From positions 3,330,501-3,394,500 of the forward strand of contig NZ_AP023272.1 in the NCBI RefSeq assembly GCF_013426735.1: a stretch of DNA of 64,000 nucleotides, given 5' to 3'. Below the pieces are notes generated by a model, which saw only the letters and a program-made list of their open reading frames with translations, was not told the DNA's origin and did not search any database. The translations under genes were made by a program, and so were the position numbers. Positions 1 through 9,346 of the stretch are shown here, one piece after another. Source of the stretch: Agrobacterium vitis (GTDB taxonomy: Bacteria > Pseudomonadota > Alphaproteobacteria > Rhizobiales > Rhizobiaceae). The first letter of the stretch is position 1. Every line of letters starts with the position of its first letter.

Positions 1-975
1 ATTGCCAAAGCGGGAGCCGAGAACTGGCGCATCGGCCTGCGCGCTGACGGAGGCGACCTGAGAAGCAACCTCTCTGCGGTCGATTGGGGCGCTGCGGTCG
101 AGCGGCAAGGGAATGCTGCCAGTGGTCTGGGCAATGACAATCGGAGCGGTGGGAGCAGCGCTGGCGATCAGCGAATTACCGTCGGAGGCCTTGCCGATAT
201 TCTTGGTGATCAGCTGCGCCATAAGATTGTCACGGCTGGCACCGCTACGGCCGCCCATGATCACGCCGATCACCCGGCGCTTGCCATCGGCCACGGCGCT
301 GACCAGATTATAGCCGGATGCGTTGGTGTAACCGGTCTTGATGCCGTCCATGCCCTTGTAGCGGTACATGAGATTGTTATGGCCATTGATGGTGCGGCCA
401 CGAAAGGCAAAGCTGCGGGTGGAAAACAGCGCGTAATCGCGGGGAAAGTCGCGCAGCAGTGCTACGCCGAGGGTGGACATGTCGCGGGCGGTGGTGATCT
501 GCCGATCGTCGGGCAGGCCGGAGGCATTGACGAATGTTGTATTGGGCATGCCGAGCTGGCGCGCCTTGGCGGTCATCATTGCCGCGAAATTCTCTTCCGT
601 TCCGCCAAGCTTTTCGGCCATTGCGGCGGCGGCATCATTGGCCGACAGGGTTACCATGCCCAGCACCGCCTCGCGTACGGTAATTTCTTCACCTGGCTTG
701 AGGCGAAGCTTGGTGGGCGGGCGCGATGAGGCGTATTTGGAAAATGGCACGGGGCTATCCCAGCTCAACGTGCCGCGGCGAATCGCGTCGAAAACCATAT
801 AGATGGTCATCATTTTGGTCAGCGATGCCGGATGGTTGGGCATATCCGCATTTTCCGAGGCGATCACCCGACCGGTGCGCGCATCCAGCAGAAGCTGGGC
901 GCTGCCTGCAAGAACCGGGCTGGCCATCATGCTGATCGACACAAACAACGATAGCGCGATCAGGGTCCTGCTCAT
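1..975 (-). CDS. D-alanyl-D-alanine carboxypeptidase (serine penicillin-binding protein), 3' end cut by window edge
   Basis: The reverse strand from the ATG at 975 reads open to the window edge, giving 325 residues without a stop. A cleavable signal peptide covers about residues 1-23 (hydrophobic core, then SPVLAG). The three motifs of the SxxK acyl-enzyme peptidase family are intact: S51-L-T-K54 (nucleophile and base), S111-A-N113 and K213-T-G. Members of peptidase family S11 remove the terminal D-Ala from peptidoglycan pentapeptides in the periplasm. The visible C-terminus is Ala/Ser/Val-rich and has passed the catalytic domain. Any C-terminal extension or membrane anchor lies outside the window. 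The family call is firm. The exact paralogue (DacA, DacC or DacF type) cannot be decided. Confidence 0.93.
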   Translation of the reverse strand, partial: MSRTLIALSLFVSISMMASPVLAGSAQLLLDARTGRVIASENADMPNHPASLTKMMTIYMVFDAIRRGTLSWDSPVPFSKYASSRPPTKLRLKPGEEITVREAVLGMVTLSANDAAAAMAEKLGGTEENFAAMMTAKARQLGMPNTTFVNASGLPDDRQITTARDMSTLGVALLRDFPRDYALFSTRSFAFRGRTINGHNNLMYRYKGMDGIKTGYTNASGYNLVSAVADGKRRVIGVIMGGRSGASRDNLMAQLITKNIGKASDGNSLIASAAPTAPIVIAQTTGSIPLPLDRSAPIDRREVASQVASVSAQADAPVLGSRFGN

Positions 976-1155
976 TCGGCCTCCAGACTGGTTACACTGC
1001 AAATACTTGGGCAAATTCATCGGCAAATTCACGAAAACGACCTCGAACACTTCACGGAACCGGCACGAGGACGTGCTGGCATTAGACCCAAAATGGGGCA
1101 GGAAATTGTGCAACGCCTTCATCTTGCCCAATATTGTTAATGAAGAGTTGCCCAA

Positions 1156-1641
1156 TTATGGCAACTCTGTGGAATCTGCAGGGTTTCCCCCTTCGTTCCT
1201 ATCAGAATCGAGAAGAAATACAGCCCCCTCGCCGCGCTCGCCCGCCATATCCTGGGGATTGAAGATATTGCAATGCGTCATCGACAGGCAACCGCAGCCG
1301 ATACAGCCGTCGAGATCGTTGCGCAATTTGCCGAGCATGGCGATGCGCCGGTCCAAACTGTCCGCCCAACGTGTCGCAATCCGGCGCCAGTCCTCCCGGC
1401 CCGGCGTCTGGCCTTGCGGCAGATCCGCCATGATCGCCGCGACCTCCTTCAAGGGAATGCCGAGCGCTAGCGCCGCCCGGATAATCGCCACGCGGCGCAG
1501 CACGTCCCGGTCGTAGCGCCGCTGGTTACCGCTGGTGCGCCGGGCGCGGATCAGGCCCTTGCGTTCGTAAAAATGCAAAGCCGAAACCGCAACGCCACTG
1601 CGCTCCGCCAATTCACCGACGCTCAAACCCTGCATCCGCAT
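1156..1641 (-). CDS. soxR: Redox-sensitive MerR-family activator SoxR
   Basis: A 161-residue protein with an N-terminal MerR helix-turn-helix (residues 6-75, containing SGVAVSALHFYERKGLI). A dimerisation helix follows, and then a cysteine cluster C113-x2-C116-x-C118-x5-C124, which is the [2Fe-2S] ligand pattern of SoxR. In alphaproteobacteria SoxR senses redox-cycling compounds and usually controls an adjacent exporter or oxidoreductase rather than soxS. That matches the divergent MFS gene starting at 1726. The ATG at 1641 is followed by a second ATG at 1635, and either could be used. A perfect palindrome at 1653-1672 sits just upstream and could serve both genes. Confidence 0.94.
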   Translation of the reverse strand: MRMQGLSVGELAERSGVAVSALHFYERKGLIRARRTSGNQRRYDRDVLRRVAIIRAALALGIPLKEVAAIMADLPQGQTPGREDWRRIATRWADSLDRRIAMLGKLRNDLDGCIGCGCLSMTHCNIFNPQDMAGERGEGAVFLLDSDRNEGGNPADSTELP

Positions 1642-1652
1642 TTTTCCTCTTT

Positions 1653-1672
1653 ACCTCAACTTAGGTTGAGGT
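1653..1672. promoter_or_regulatory. SoxR-box palindrome between soxR and the MFS gene
   Basis: A perfect inverted repeat with 8-base arms, ACCTCAAC and GTTGAGGT, separated by TTAG. It resembles the CCTCAA...TTGAGG SoxR operator of enterobacteria. It lies 11 bases upstream of the soxR start and 53 bases upstream of the MFS start, where SoxR would sit in the spacer of the MFS promoter. Function is inferred from sequence and context. Confidence 0.85.
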
Positions 1673-1725
1673 TGTAGCGTGGCGATCACCAATTGACCAG
1701 AGCAGATGGAAAGGACTGAAAAATC

Positions 1726-3180
1726 ATGGAAATTCAGGATATTAACCCCGAAGCCACAAAGGCCGATGCGACGATTCCGGAGAATGGGCATTGGCGCGAT
1801 CTGTTCGCCCCGGGCCTCGGAGCAGCAACCGTCATGGTCAGCCTTGGTGTTGGACTGCATGCTTTCAACGCCTTCCTTGTTTCAACCGCCCTGCCCTCGG
1901 CCATTGCCGAGCTTGGTGGCGCGCAGTGGTTGCCCTGGACCAGCACGCTTTATCTGGCCGCATCGATTGTGGCAGGCGCAAGTTGCGCCAGCCTCAAGTC
2001 CCGGGTCGGCACCCGGGGCGCACTCGCTATCGTCACGCTGATTTTCCTGGCGGGGACACTGACCGCCGGCCTGGCGGGATCAATGGCGGGCATCATCATC
2101 GGGCGTGTCTTGCAGGGGCTTGGGGAAGGCGCTGTCCTGGCTCTGTGCTATATGCTGATCTCGACGCTGTTCCCGCGCAGGTTGATTGCCCGTATTTTCG
2201 GTATCGAAGCCGCCGTCTGGGCGGTGTCGGCCTTTGGCGGGCCGGTGCTGGCCGGGTTGTTGACTGAGGCGATTTCGTGGCGCGCAGCCTTCCTCGTCAA
2301 CGTTCCCGCCGGTATCGTCTTTCTGATCTTGGCCAGGATCGCCGTTCCAAAAGGAGAAAAAAATGGCAAAAATCCGACCAGTCCGCGTGGCTTGCCAATA
2401 GGCCGACTGAGCCTGCTGCTGGTCGGGCTGGTGCTGCTGCTGGCGGCAAATCTGACGGCGCTGGAGATCTCCCGTAACACCATGATCGGCATGGCGCTTG
2501 CCGCTTGTCTGCTGTTTGTCGCGCTCGACAGAAACAGTCTTCAGCCGATCCTGCCCGCCGGCGCCTTTGTGGCGTCAACACCCGTCGGGCTTGGCCTGTG
2601 GGTCGTGTTGCTCATGCCACTTTCCGAAGCGGCTCTTGGCGTCTATCTCGTCTATACGCTGCAACATCTCTGGTCGATGGGACCAATGGCAGCGGGTGCG
2701 TTGAGCGCGCTGATGGCGGTCAGCTGGAGCCTGACGGCTGTGATCACCGCCAATATCTCCACCCAAAAAGCCAGAGAACGACTGATCCTGCTGGGGATCT
2801 TCACCGAGGCTGGCGGCCTTGCCGGCACCACGCTTGCCATTTCAACCGGTCACCTACCGGGACTGATCCTGTCGCTTATCGCCGTGGGCATGGCCTTTGG
2901 CATGGCGTGGGCGGCGCTCAGCCAGACAATGATGGAGGCGAGCCCACCTGACGACCGCGACCGGACCTCAGCACTTTTGCCCACATTGCAGACCGCCGGT
3001 TATGCCATGGGGGCCGCACTGGCCGGTCTCATTGCCAATCGCTCAGGCTTTTCCGGCACGGCATCCCCGGAGGTGCTGCGCCATGCGGTCGGCAATAGCT
3101 TCCTGTTTGGCCTGGCCTGCCTTGCTCCGGCAATCCTGCTGGCGCCCTGGATGGTGAGAAGCCTGAGGAAAACCCGGTGA
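1726..3180 (+). CDS. MFS multidrug-type efflux transporter, probably SoxR-controlled
   Basis: A 484-residue protein with about 14 predicted hydrophobic segments starting near residue 35, typical of the drug:H+ antiporter DHA2 (EmrB/QacA-like) group. The region after the second helix (SLKSRVGTRGAL) matches the MFS loop 2-3 motif, and a DHA-type motif C-like stretch (WAVSAFGGPVLAGLL) follows around residues 164-180. It sits divergently from soxR across the SoxR-type palindrome, so its likely role is export of redox-active or toxic small molecules. The ATG at 1726 follows a GGAAAGGA-type ribosome site. The substrate is unknown. Confidence 0.88.
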   Translation: MEIQDINPEATKADATIPENGHWRDLFAPGLGAATVMVSLGVGLHAFNAFLVSTALPSAIAELGGAQWLPWTSTLYLAASIVAGASCASLKSRVGTRGALAIVTLIFLAGTLTAGLAGSMAGIIIGRVLQGLGEGAVLALCYMLISTLFPRRLIARIFGIEAAVWAVSAFGGPVLAGLLTEAISWRAAFLVNVPAGIVFLILARIAVPKGEKNGKNPTSPRGLPIGRLSLLLVGLVLLLAANLTALEISRNTMIGMALAACLLFVALDRNSLQPILPAGAFVASTPVGLGLWVVLLMPLSEAALGVYLVYTLQHLWSMGPMAAGALSALMAVSWSLTAVITANISTQKARERLILLGIFTEAGGLAGTTLAISTGHLPGLILSLIAVGMAFGMAWAALSQTMMEASPPDDRDRTSALLPTLQTAGYAMGAALAGLIANRSGFSGTASPEVLRHAVGNSFLFGLACLAPAILLAPWMVRSLRKTR

Positions 3181-3425
3181 AGTCCAGGCTCTGCCATGGA
3201 TTTTATCCTGAGAACACCAGTTTCATCGCCGGAGTCGGGCTTAAAACCGGAGCCGATGCACAATTCCTTAAATCCGTACCATTAATCTGGCATGTATTGA
3301 GACGATAACCCTTGGGGCCGGATGGGACTGCCCATTCGATTAAACCGATCCGGTCCATTCCGGACACCTGTTATAGAGCATCTTTTTTCAAAGACAGCGC
3401 AGCCGCGGCTGCCGGAAAACCACGT

Positions 3426-4475
3426 ATGGATGGGACTATTTTCAAGCAGGGGCTGATCGCGGGCGGACTGGTCGCGGCGGGGATGGCGCGCAGGTTCGGT
3501 GCGTGGAAGGATGCGCGCGGGCTCGGCGCGATCTTCACCCTGCATCAGGTGCGCCCATATCTTCCTCTGAGACCCGACCCCAACCGGCATCTGGAAATCA
3601 CTCCCAAATTCCTGGATACTGCCCTTCGCGCCCTGTGGCGGGAAAATTACGAATTCATCCGCCTGGAAGATGTGCCCGCACGGCTTGCCACAGGGCAAGG
3701 TCAAAGGCCGTTTGCGGCCTTTACTCTTGATGATGCCTATTACAGCAGCCGTGACTTCGCCCTGCCGATCTTCGAGCGGTTCGATGCGCCGTTCACGGTT
3801 TTTGTCTGCCAGGGCCTCAGCGAGCGCAGCCATGGCCTCTGGTGGGAAACCCTTGCTGCCCTGACCCGCAAGGCTGAGCAGCTGAAATGGGACTTCGACG
3901 GCAGGACGCGCATCCTGTCCACCGATACGCCATTGCGCAAAGCCGCCGCGTTCCGGCAGATCGCCAGCCAGATTACGGCGATGAACGAGGCAGACATGAT
4001 CGGCAGGCTGAACCGGATGGCGGCAGAGGTCGGCATAGACAGCCGCGACATCGTTGCCAAAGCCATCCTGCCCTCGGAGGCACTGGCCGATTTTGCCGCC
4101 CATCCGCTGGTCAGCCTGGGCGCTCATACGGTCAGCCATCGAGGCTTGACCGGGCTTGATGATGAAACGGTGCGGCAGGAGTTGAAACTCTGCGCCGATT
4201 ATCTCGAAACCCTGACCGGAACGCGACCGGTCAGTTTCGCCTATCCCTATGGCGATGGCCGTAGCGTCGATCGGCGTACCATCGATTTGGTGCGCGAGGC
4301 CGGTTTCCGTCTGGCAGTCACCACCCGGCCCGCGACATTGTTTGAAAGAGACGGACAGCGCCTGCACGCCCTGCCGCGCATTTCACTCAATGGTCATTTC
4401 CAGACGCCAGCCACGGTCCGGACGCTGGCATCGGGCATTCCCTTTCGCCTGATGTCACGCAAACCGGCTGCGTGA
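3426..4475 (+). CDS. Polysaccharide deacetylase family protein (NodB homology domain)
   Basis: About 349 residues from the ATG at 3426; an in-frame TTG at 3312 would add 38 atypical residues. The NodB homology domain is marked by TLDDAYY (position of the catalytic Asp-Asp motif), GAHTVSHRGL (the S/T-H-x-x-x-H metal-ligand motif) and FAYPYGDG. These enzymes remove N- or O-acetyl groups from polysaccharides using a divalent metal. Motif 1 ends in DDA rather than the usual DDG, a mild divergence that keeps both Asp residues. The N-terminus has a short hydrophobic stretch (LIAGGLVAAGMA) but no clear signal peptide. The substrate could be exopolysaccharide or cell-wall glycan. Confidence 0.85.
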   Translation: MDGTIFKQGLIAGGLVAAGMARRFGAWKDARGLGAIFTLHQVRPYLPLRPDPNRHLEITPKFLDTALRALWRENYEFIRLEDVPARLATGQGQRPFAAFTLDDAYYSSRDFALPIFERFDAPFTVFVCQGLSERSHGLWWETLAALTRKAEQLKWDFDGRTRILSTDTPLRKAAAFRQIASQITAMNEADMIGRLNRMAAEVGIDSRDIVAKAILPSEALADFAAHPLVSLGAHTVSHRGLTGLDDETVRQELKLCADYLETLTGTRPVSFAYPYGDGRSVDRRTIDLVREAGFRLAVTTRPATLFERDGQRLHALPRISLNGHFQTPATVRTLASGIPFRLMSRKPAA

Positions 4476-4503
4476 CATCAGGGGAAACACAGCCCTTGCG
4501 AGA

Positions 4504-5124
4504 TCAAGGATACATACGCACCTTGCTCCAGGGCTGCCCCAACGCCTCGCGGCGAAACTCGATCCGGTCATGCAGCCGGAATTTACCGTCACGCCAGAAT
4601 TCGATGGTCAATGGCTTGATCCGGAAACCCGACCAATGGGCTGGACGGGGAATAGACCCCAGGGCGTAACGCGCCGTATATTCGGCAACCGCTTTTTCCA
4701 ACGCAAACCGGCTTTCCAGCGGCCGCGACTGTTTCGAGGCCCAGGCACCGATCCGGCTGCCGATCGGTCTTGTCTGGTAATAGGCATCGGCCTCGGCGTC
4801 GGACACGACTTCCACTTCCCCGCGCAACCGTACCTGGCGACGCAGGGATTTCCAATGAAAGCACATCGCGGCTTTCTTTTGGGAAAGAATCTCCGTACCT
4901 TTCTGGCTCTCGAAATTGGTATAGAAGACGAATCCGTTTTGATCGAAATCTTTCAGCAGTACCATGCGCACATTTGGCAGGCCGCTTTCATCGACTGTCG
5001 CCAATGCGACAGCGTTGGGATCGTTGATCTCCGAGGCCTTTGCCTCCGTGAGCCACGTTTCGAACAAGCCAAAAGGTTCATGCTCCTCGGTAAAGTCACC
5101 GGTTGTTAACTCATTTTGCGACAT
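4504..5124 (-). CDS. pdxH: Pyridoxamine 5'-phosphate oxidase
   Basis: A 206-residue FMN-dependent split-barrel protein of normal PdxH length. It oxidises pyridoxamine- or pyridoxine-5'-phosphate to pyridoxal 5'-phosphate in the cytoplasm. Supporting segments are [21 protein letters not shown] (near residue 50, FMN and substrate binding), [23 protein letters not shown] and the C-terminal [12 protein letters not shown], where the RxHW motif is characteristic. The gene is divergent from the lipoprotein at 5187 and convergent with the deacetylase ending at 4475. Confidence 0.96.
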   Translation of the reverse strand: MSQNELTTGDFTEEHEPFGLFETWLTEAKASEINDPNAVALATVDESGLPNVRMVLLKDFDQNGFVFYTNFESQKGTEILSQKKAAMCFHWKSLRRQVRLRGEVEVVSDAEADAYYQTRPIGSRIGAWASKQSRPLESRFALEKAVAEYTARYALGSIPRPAHWSGFRIKPLTIEFWRDGKFRLHDRIEFRREALGQPWSKVRMYP

Positions 5125-5186
5125 ATTATGTTAAATGCTCCGCATATGCCCGCGCCGCCAACGACGCATGAAGGACAGGACAGGTC

Positions 5187-5639
5187 TTGAGAGACATAGC
5201 AAAGCCGGATCGATGCAGAAAGGGACGCTGGGCCACCAGCGGTCGTTTTATCGCCATGGCGGCGCTTTGCCTCATGTTGGGCGGCTGTGTCGGTGGCGTC
5301 ATGGACTTCGGAGGCGATGCGCCCAAGGTCGATCGGTCGATTTCGACCGGCACTATTCCAAACGAACCGGAAAAGCGGTCCGACCAGGATACGGTTCGCA
5401 ATGCGGTGTCTTCCGCCGATCTTGAAAAACTGGGTCCGAGCCCGGTTCCCTGGGCCAATACCACAACGGGAAGCGCCGGTGTGATCAACTCGATTTCCGA
5501 GGATCGCAGCAATGGCGTGATCTGCCGGGTATTCGTCACCAGCCGCCATGCCTATGACGGCATTGCCAAATTCTATGGCCGCACCTGCCTGGCCGGCGAT
5601 GGCCAATGGCAATTGGTGAATTTCGACAAGCAGTCCTGA
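5187..5639 (+). CDS. Small putative lipoprotein of unknown function
   Basis: 150 residues from a TTG at 5187. The first in-frame ATG (5256) would leave only a 10-residue lead before the lipobox, so the TTG with AGGACAGG upstream is preferred but not certain. Residues 21-34 form a hydrophobic stretch ending in LMLGGC, a lipobox, so the mature protein should be lipidated at Cys34. The C-terminal part (residues 65-150) is a conserved-looking globular region with two cysteines (GVICRVF and GRTCLAG) that could form a disulfide. It resembles the small surface-antigen or outer-membrane lipoproteins common in rhizobia. No function can be assigned. Confidence 0.75.
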   Translation: MRDIAKPDRCRKGRWATSGRFIAMAALCLMLGGCVGGVMDFGGDAPKVDRSISTGTIPNEPEKRSDQDTVRNAVSSADLEKLGPSPVPWANTTTGSAGVINSISEDRSNGVICRVFVTSRHAYDGIAKFYGRTCLAGDGQWQLVNFDKQS

Positions 5640-6027
5640 GATCAGCAATTCCGTGCTGCAAAAACGCCGATTGCACCGGCTTTCCATGACTTGCTAACGG
5701 TCATAGCCGCTGACGGCAGCACCCATTGCGTAAATTCCATTGGCATCAAAGCCGGATTCAAGGAATTATTCCCCAAGCGTAACCACTGGTTAGCATCTGC
5801 TTCCTAATATAATCATGTCCCGTGGCGAGACAGATAAAGACAATGCTTGCCGCGTATGAGCGTGAATGATTCACCTTTCTGCGAAATTGCTGGGCAAAAA
5901 TCTTTTGTTCTGAAATTTCCGCAACAGATTGAAAGTGTTACGGTACATCATATTTCCCCTTACGGGTGCGATGTCGTGACCCGGACAGATCTCAATTGAA
6001 CCGCTCTTGTATTTGGTTGGTGGTAAA
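5640..6027. other. Intergenic region, no gene seen
   Basis: 388 bases between the lipoprotein and the DnaJ-like gene. No convincing hairpin terminator, RNA gene or repeat was found. The right-hand part is AT-richer and probably holds the promoter of the DnaJ-like gene. Confidence 0.6.
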
Positions 6028-7302
6028 ATGCGTGATCCCTACTCCATTCTCGGCGTGCAGCGCGATGCTGGTACTGACGAGATCAAGGCTGCCTGGCGCT
6101 CGAAAGCCAAGACCTCTCATCCCGATCAGAACCGGGAGGACCCAACAGCAACCCAACGGTTTGCGGAGATCGGGCAGGCCTATGATGTGCTCAAGGACCC
6201 CGCAAAACGAAGCCGCTACGACCAGCAACGCTCGAAAATGGACGCCATGAAACGCGAACAGACGATCATGCAACAACGCGAGGAAGCCCGTGCGGCCGCT
6301 GAGCGCGCCCGTCAGGCCAAGGCCAATGCGGAGCGCGTCATGGCCGATCTGGCGCGCATCGAGGCGGAAAAGGCCAAGGCTGAAAAAGCCGCCGAAATGC
6401 TGAATGTCAAGGTTGAGGCCGCCCGCGCCCGCGCGCAATCGGCCGAAGCCCAGGCCGCCAATGCGTCGGCCGACGCAACAGCAAGCGCCAACGCCTCGGC
6501 CAAAGCCCAGGCTCAAACGCAGGCTCAAGCCCAGCCCCAGGCCGCAGCAAAGCCGGAACCCGCGAAAGCGGCTCCCGACACCGCCGAAACGGCGGCCTCA
6601 AGCCGCCCCGCAAGCCCGGACGCGGCAGACGATGCCGTCTCGAAGATTTTTGGCGCTGCCCCGACCGATCAGCGGCGAGGTGAAGACGAGGCAAGCGAAG
6701 ACGGTAACCGATCACGCGGCTTCGCACTTCCGGTTCTTGGCCTGATTTCGTCGCTGGTGCGCCGCATTCGCAAACCCGCGCCGCCGGTTCTCGAAAAGGC
6801 CCCCGACATCATGGTCGAGGCCACCATCGCCATTGACGACCTGTTGCAACACAACACCATTTCCGTCCAGCTCAGCGATGGACGCGAGGTGAGGCTGCCG
6901 CTGGAAGCAGGGTATACCGATGGCAGCATTGCCCGGCTGTCCGGCAAGGGACTGAAAGTGCCGAGCATGTTAACCGGCGATGTGCTGGTCACGCTGCGGG
7001 TGTTGAAAAGCCCTGCCTTCAGCGTCGATGGCTATGACATTCACTGCGTGGTGCCGATCAAGCTTGAGGATGCCGTGCTGGGATGCGACACGGTGATCGA
7101 AGGGCCGCAAGGACCGCTCGACATTACCGTACCGGCCTGGACCGGCTCGGACCAGAGCATTCGCATCGAAGGCGAAGGCCTGCCCAGCGGCCCGGACGAA
7201 CGGGGCGCACTGGTGGTGGAAATCAGGGTCGTGCTCTGGGAAAAACCGGACGAAAAAGTCACGGATCTGATGAAAGTGATGAAGCACGGGCTTTTCCTAT
7301 AG
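6028..7302 (+). CDS. DnaJ-family co-chaperone (J-domain plus C-terminal substrate-binding domain, CbpA-like)
   Basis: 424 residues from the ATG at 6028, which is preceded by GGTGG; an in-frame TTG at 6007 adds seven residues. An N-terminal J-domain (residues 1-65) carries the HPD motif in KTSHPDQNRED, which stimulates DnaK ATPase. A long Ala/Lys/Glu-rich coiled coil and an Ala/Gln/Pro linker follow (residues 70-210). A DnaJ C-terminal beta-sandwich region comes last (about 255-420; IMVEATIAIDDLLQHN, LKVPSMLTGDVLVTL, GPQGPLDITVPAWTGS). There is no Cys-rich zinc region, so it is of the CbpA (type II) kind. The very long low-complexity linker is unusual for that group. Confidence 0.88.
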   Translation: MRDPYSILGVQRDAGTDEIKAAWRSKAKTSHPDQNREDPTATQRFAEIGQAYDVLKDPAKRSRYDQQRSKMDAMKREQTIMQQREEARAAAERARQAKANAERVMADLARIEAEKAKAEKAAEMLNVKVEAARARAQSAEAQAANASADATASANASAKAQAQTQAQAQPQAAAKPEPAKAAPDTAETAASSRPASPDAADDAVSKIFGAAPTDQRRGEDEASEDGNRSRGFALPVLGLISSLVRRIRKPAPPVLEKAPDIMVEATIAIDDLLQHNTISVQLSDGREVRLPLEAGYTDGSIARLSGKGLKVPSMLTGDVLVTLRVLKSPAFSVDGYDIHCVVPIKLEDAVLGCDTVIEGPQGPLDITVPAWTGSDQSIRIEGEGLPSGPDERGALVVEIRVVLWEKPDEKVTDLMKVMKHGLFL

Positions 7303-7492
7303 TTTCCGCCCCCCGGAAAAATGACGGGTTAAACCGAATTTCGCTGTAATCACACAGTGATAGCCACACCCTTTGTTACGGCTCCTTACAGTATTTGTTG
7401 CCTCTCTCCCACGAAGACAGGTGTAGCACAGCTTGAACCAAGGATCGGCCTATGCGATAGGCAGGTTCGATAGAAGTCTCAAGGAGCAAATA

Positions 7493-8311
7493 ATGGCTCA
7501 AATTTCGGGCCTCATGGCAGGCAAACGTGGCATCATCATGGGTGTTGCCAATAATCGTTCCATCGCATGGGGCATAGCTAAGGCCTGCCGGGATGCCGGC
7601 GCGGAGATTGCGCTGACATGGCAGGGCGATGCGTTGAAGAAGCGTGTCGAGCCGCTGGCCCAGGAGCTTGAGGGCTTCATGGCAGGCGATTGCGACGTGA
7701 CCGATCTGGAAAGCGTCGATGCCGTGTTCAAGAATGTCGAGGACAAGTGGGGCAAGATCGACTTCGTCGTGCATGCCATCGCCTTTTCCGACAAGGACGA
7801 GTTAACCGGCCGCTATCTGGATACCAGCCGCGAAAACTTCGCCCGCACCATGGATATTTCTGTTTATTCGTTTACCGCTGTCGCCAAGCGGGCAGAAGCC
7901 CTTCTCAAGGATGGCGGCGCATTGCTGACGCTGACTTATTACGGTGCGGAAAAAGTCATGCCGCATTATAATGTCATGGGTGTGGCCAAGGCAGCGCTGG
8001 AAGCCAGTGTCCGCTATCTCGCCGTAGATATGGGCAAGCGCGGCATTCGCGTCAATGCCATTTCAGCCGGTCCGATCAAGACTTTGGCGGCCTCCGGCAT
8101 CGGCGATTTCCGCTATATCCTGAAGTGGAACGAATATAATTCGCCGCTGAAGCGCAATGTCACGACCGACGAAGTCGGCACATCCGGCCTCTATCTGTTG
8201 TCGGACCTGTCCAGTGGCGTGACCGGCGAAGTCCATCACGTCGATTGCGGTTATCACACGGTCGGCATGAAGGCCGTGGACGCGCCGGATATGTCGGTCG
8301 TCAAGGATTAA
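7493..8311 (+). CDS. fabI: Enoyl-[acyl-carrier-protein] reductase (NADH)
   Basis: 272 residues from the ATG at 7493, with AAGGAG seven bases upstream. An extension to 7433 is possible but lacks family similarity. It is a Rossmann-fold SDR: GVANNRSIAWGIAKA (NAD binding), CDVTD, and a catalytic Tyr-x6-Lys in YNVMGVAK near residue 160. RVNAISAGPIKTLAASGI is the FabI substrate-loop signature. It catalyses the last step of each fatty acid elongation cycle and is the triclosan-sensitive type. Rhizobia often carry two FabI paralogues, and which one this is cannot be told here. The histidine phosphatase follows after a short gap. Confidence 0.95.
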   Translation: MAQISGLMAGKRGIIMGVANNRSIAWGIAKACRDAGAEIALTWQGDALKKRVEPLAQELEGFMAGDCDVTDLESVDAVFKNVEDKWGKIDFVVHAIAFSDKDELTGRYLDTSRENFARTMDISVYSFTAVAKRAEALLKDGGALLTLTYYGAEKVMPHYNVMGVAKAALEASVRYLAVDMGKRGIRVNAISAGPIKTLAASGIGDFRYILKWNEYNSPLKRNVTTDEVGTSGLYLLSDLSSGVTGEVHHVDCGYHTVGMKAVDAPDMSVVKD

Positions 8312-8327
8312 GACCCGGATATCAGGT

Positions 8328-8936
8328 GTGAAAGGTTCGTCTGCCGTGCTGCTTTACGTCATTCGCCACGGACAGACGGACTGGAACGCCGAAGGTCGGT
8401 TTCAGGGCCAGACGGATATTCCGCTGAACGCCACAGGCCGTGGCCAGGCGATGCGCAATGGCGAAACCCTGCGCCATGTGCTGGGCGATACAGTCGATAC
8501 ATTCGACTTCGTCGCCTCCCCTCTTGGCCGCACCCGCGAGACCATGCAGCGGGTCCGCACCGAAATGGGTCTTGAACCCGAGCGTTACCGGCTCGACGAC
8601 CGGCTGAAGGAAATCTGTTTTGGCGACTGGGAAGGTCATACAACCCGCGAATTGAAAGAGCTGTACCCAGAACGGGTCAAACAGCGATCCCAGGGCAAAT
8701 GGGACTTCATTGCTCCGGGCCAACGGGCTGAAAGCTATGAAATCCTGTCCTGGCGCACCGGTGCCTGGCTTGCCTCAGTCCGCCAGCCAACCGTGGCCGT
8801 GACCCATGGCGGCGTTATCCGCAGCCTGTTCCGGCTGATTGGCAATGTCGATGCCAACGAGGCCTGCGCCATGCCAATCCCCCAGGACAAAATTCTCCTG
8901 ATCGACCTTGAAAACAACAGCCTGAATTGGCTGTGA
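8328..8936 (+). CDS. Histidine phosphatase (phosphoglycerate mutase-like)
   Basis: About 197-202 residues. The track-length start is a GTG at 8328; a GTG at 8346, preceded by AAAGG, is equally plausible. The branch-1 histidine phosphatase signature RHGQTDWN lies at residues 13-20, with the phospho-accepting His. Supporting residues are SPLGRTRETM, the acidic loop CFGDWEG and the second catalytic His in VTHGGVIR (near residue 161). The family includes phosphoglycerate mutases and many small-molecule phosphatases (alpha-ribazole phosphatase, sugar phosphatases), so the substrate is open. It lies 16 bases after fabI and may be cotranscribed. It is convergent with the DUF1344 gene. Confidence 0.88.
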   Translation: MKGSSAVLLYVIRHGQTDWNAEGRFQGQTDIPLNATGRGQAMRNGETLRHVLGDTVDTFDFVASPLGRTRETMQRVRTEMGLEPERYRLDDRLKEICFGDWEGHTTRELKELYPERVKQRSQGKWDFIAPGQRAESYEILSWRTGAWLASVRQPTVAVTHGGVIRSLFRLIGNVDANEACAMPIPQDKILLIDLENNSLNWL

Positions 8937-8946
8937 CGGATCGGCG

Positions 8947-9207
8947 TCAGTTCACGACCTGCAAATCGTCCACAACCCGCTTGCCATCGACCATGGTGTA
9001 ATAAACCACAACCTTGACGCCGGTCGTCAGGCCGTCGAAATTGAATTCCGCTGGCACCGAATAGGTTTTGCCATCCTCCAGCGTCAGGGTCAGCTTTTCG
9101 GTGCTGATCGACTTGATGGTCGATTCCACGTCATCGCTTTGCGCAAGCGCACCCATTGGCGAAAACAGGCTGCCAGCCAGCAACAGCATAGCGATAAGGA
9201 AGCGCAT
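8947..9207 (-). CDS. Small exported DUF1344-type protein
   Basis: 86 residues from the ATG at 9207. A longer in-frame reading to 9306 would bury the signal peptide. Residues 1-22 form a classic signal peptide (MRFLIAMLLLAGSLFSP...ALA-Q). The mature part is a small beta-rich domain (VESTIKSISTEKLTLTLEDG, YSVPAEF, VKVVVYYTM) matching the DUF1344 pattern common in Rhizobiales. Its function is unknown and it is probably periplasmic. The gene is convergent with the histidine phosphatase, ten bases away, with no visible terminator between them. Confidence 0.78.
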   Translation of the reverse strand: MRFLIAMLLLAGSLFSPMGALAQSDDVESTIKSISTEKLTLTLEDGKTYSVPAEFNFDGLTTGVKVVVYYTMVDGKRVVDDLQVVN

Positions 9208-9346
9208 GGTTTTTGCCCCTGCTTTCGGTCTAGAATCGTCACGTACTTGCAAATAAGCCTCCGAATGTGGCAGAATTTTCCCCTCGCTGGCACTTATCCC
9301 CTGCACTCATCAGGAGAGCCATTGAGGTGGCAGCTCGGATTCCGTT

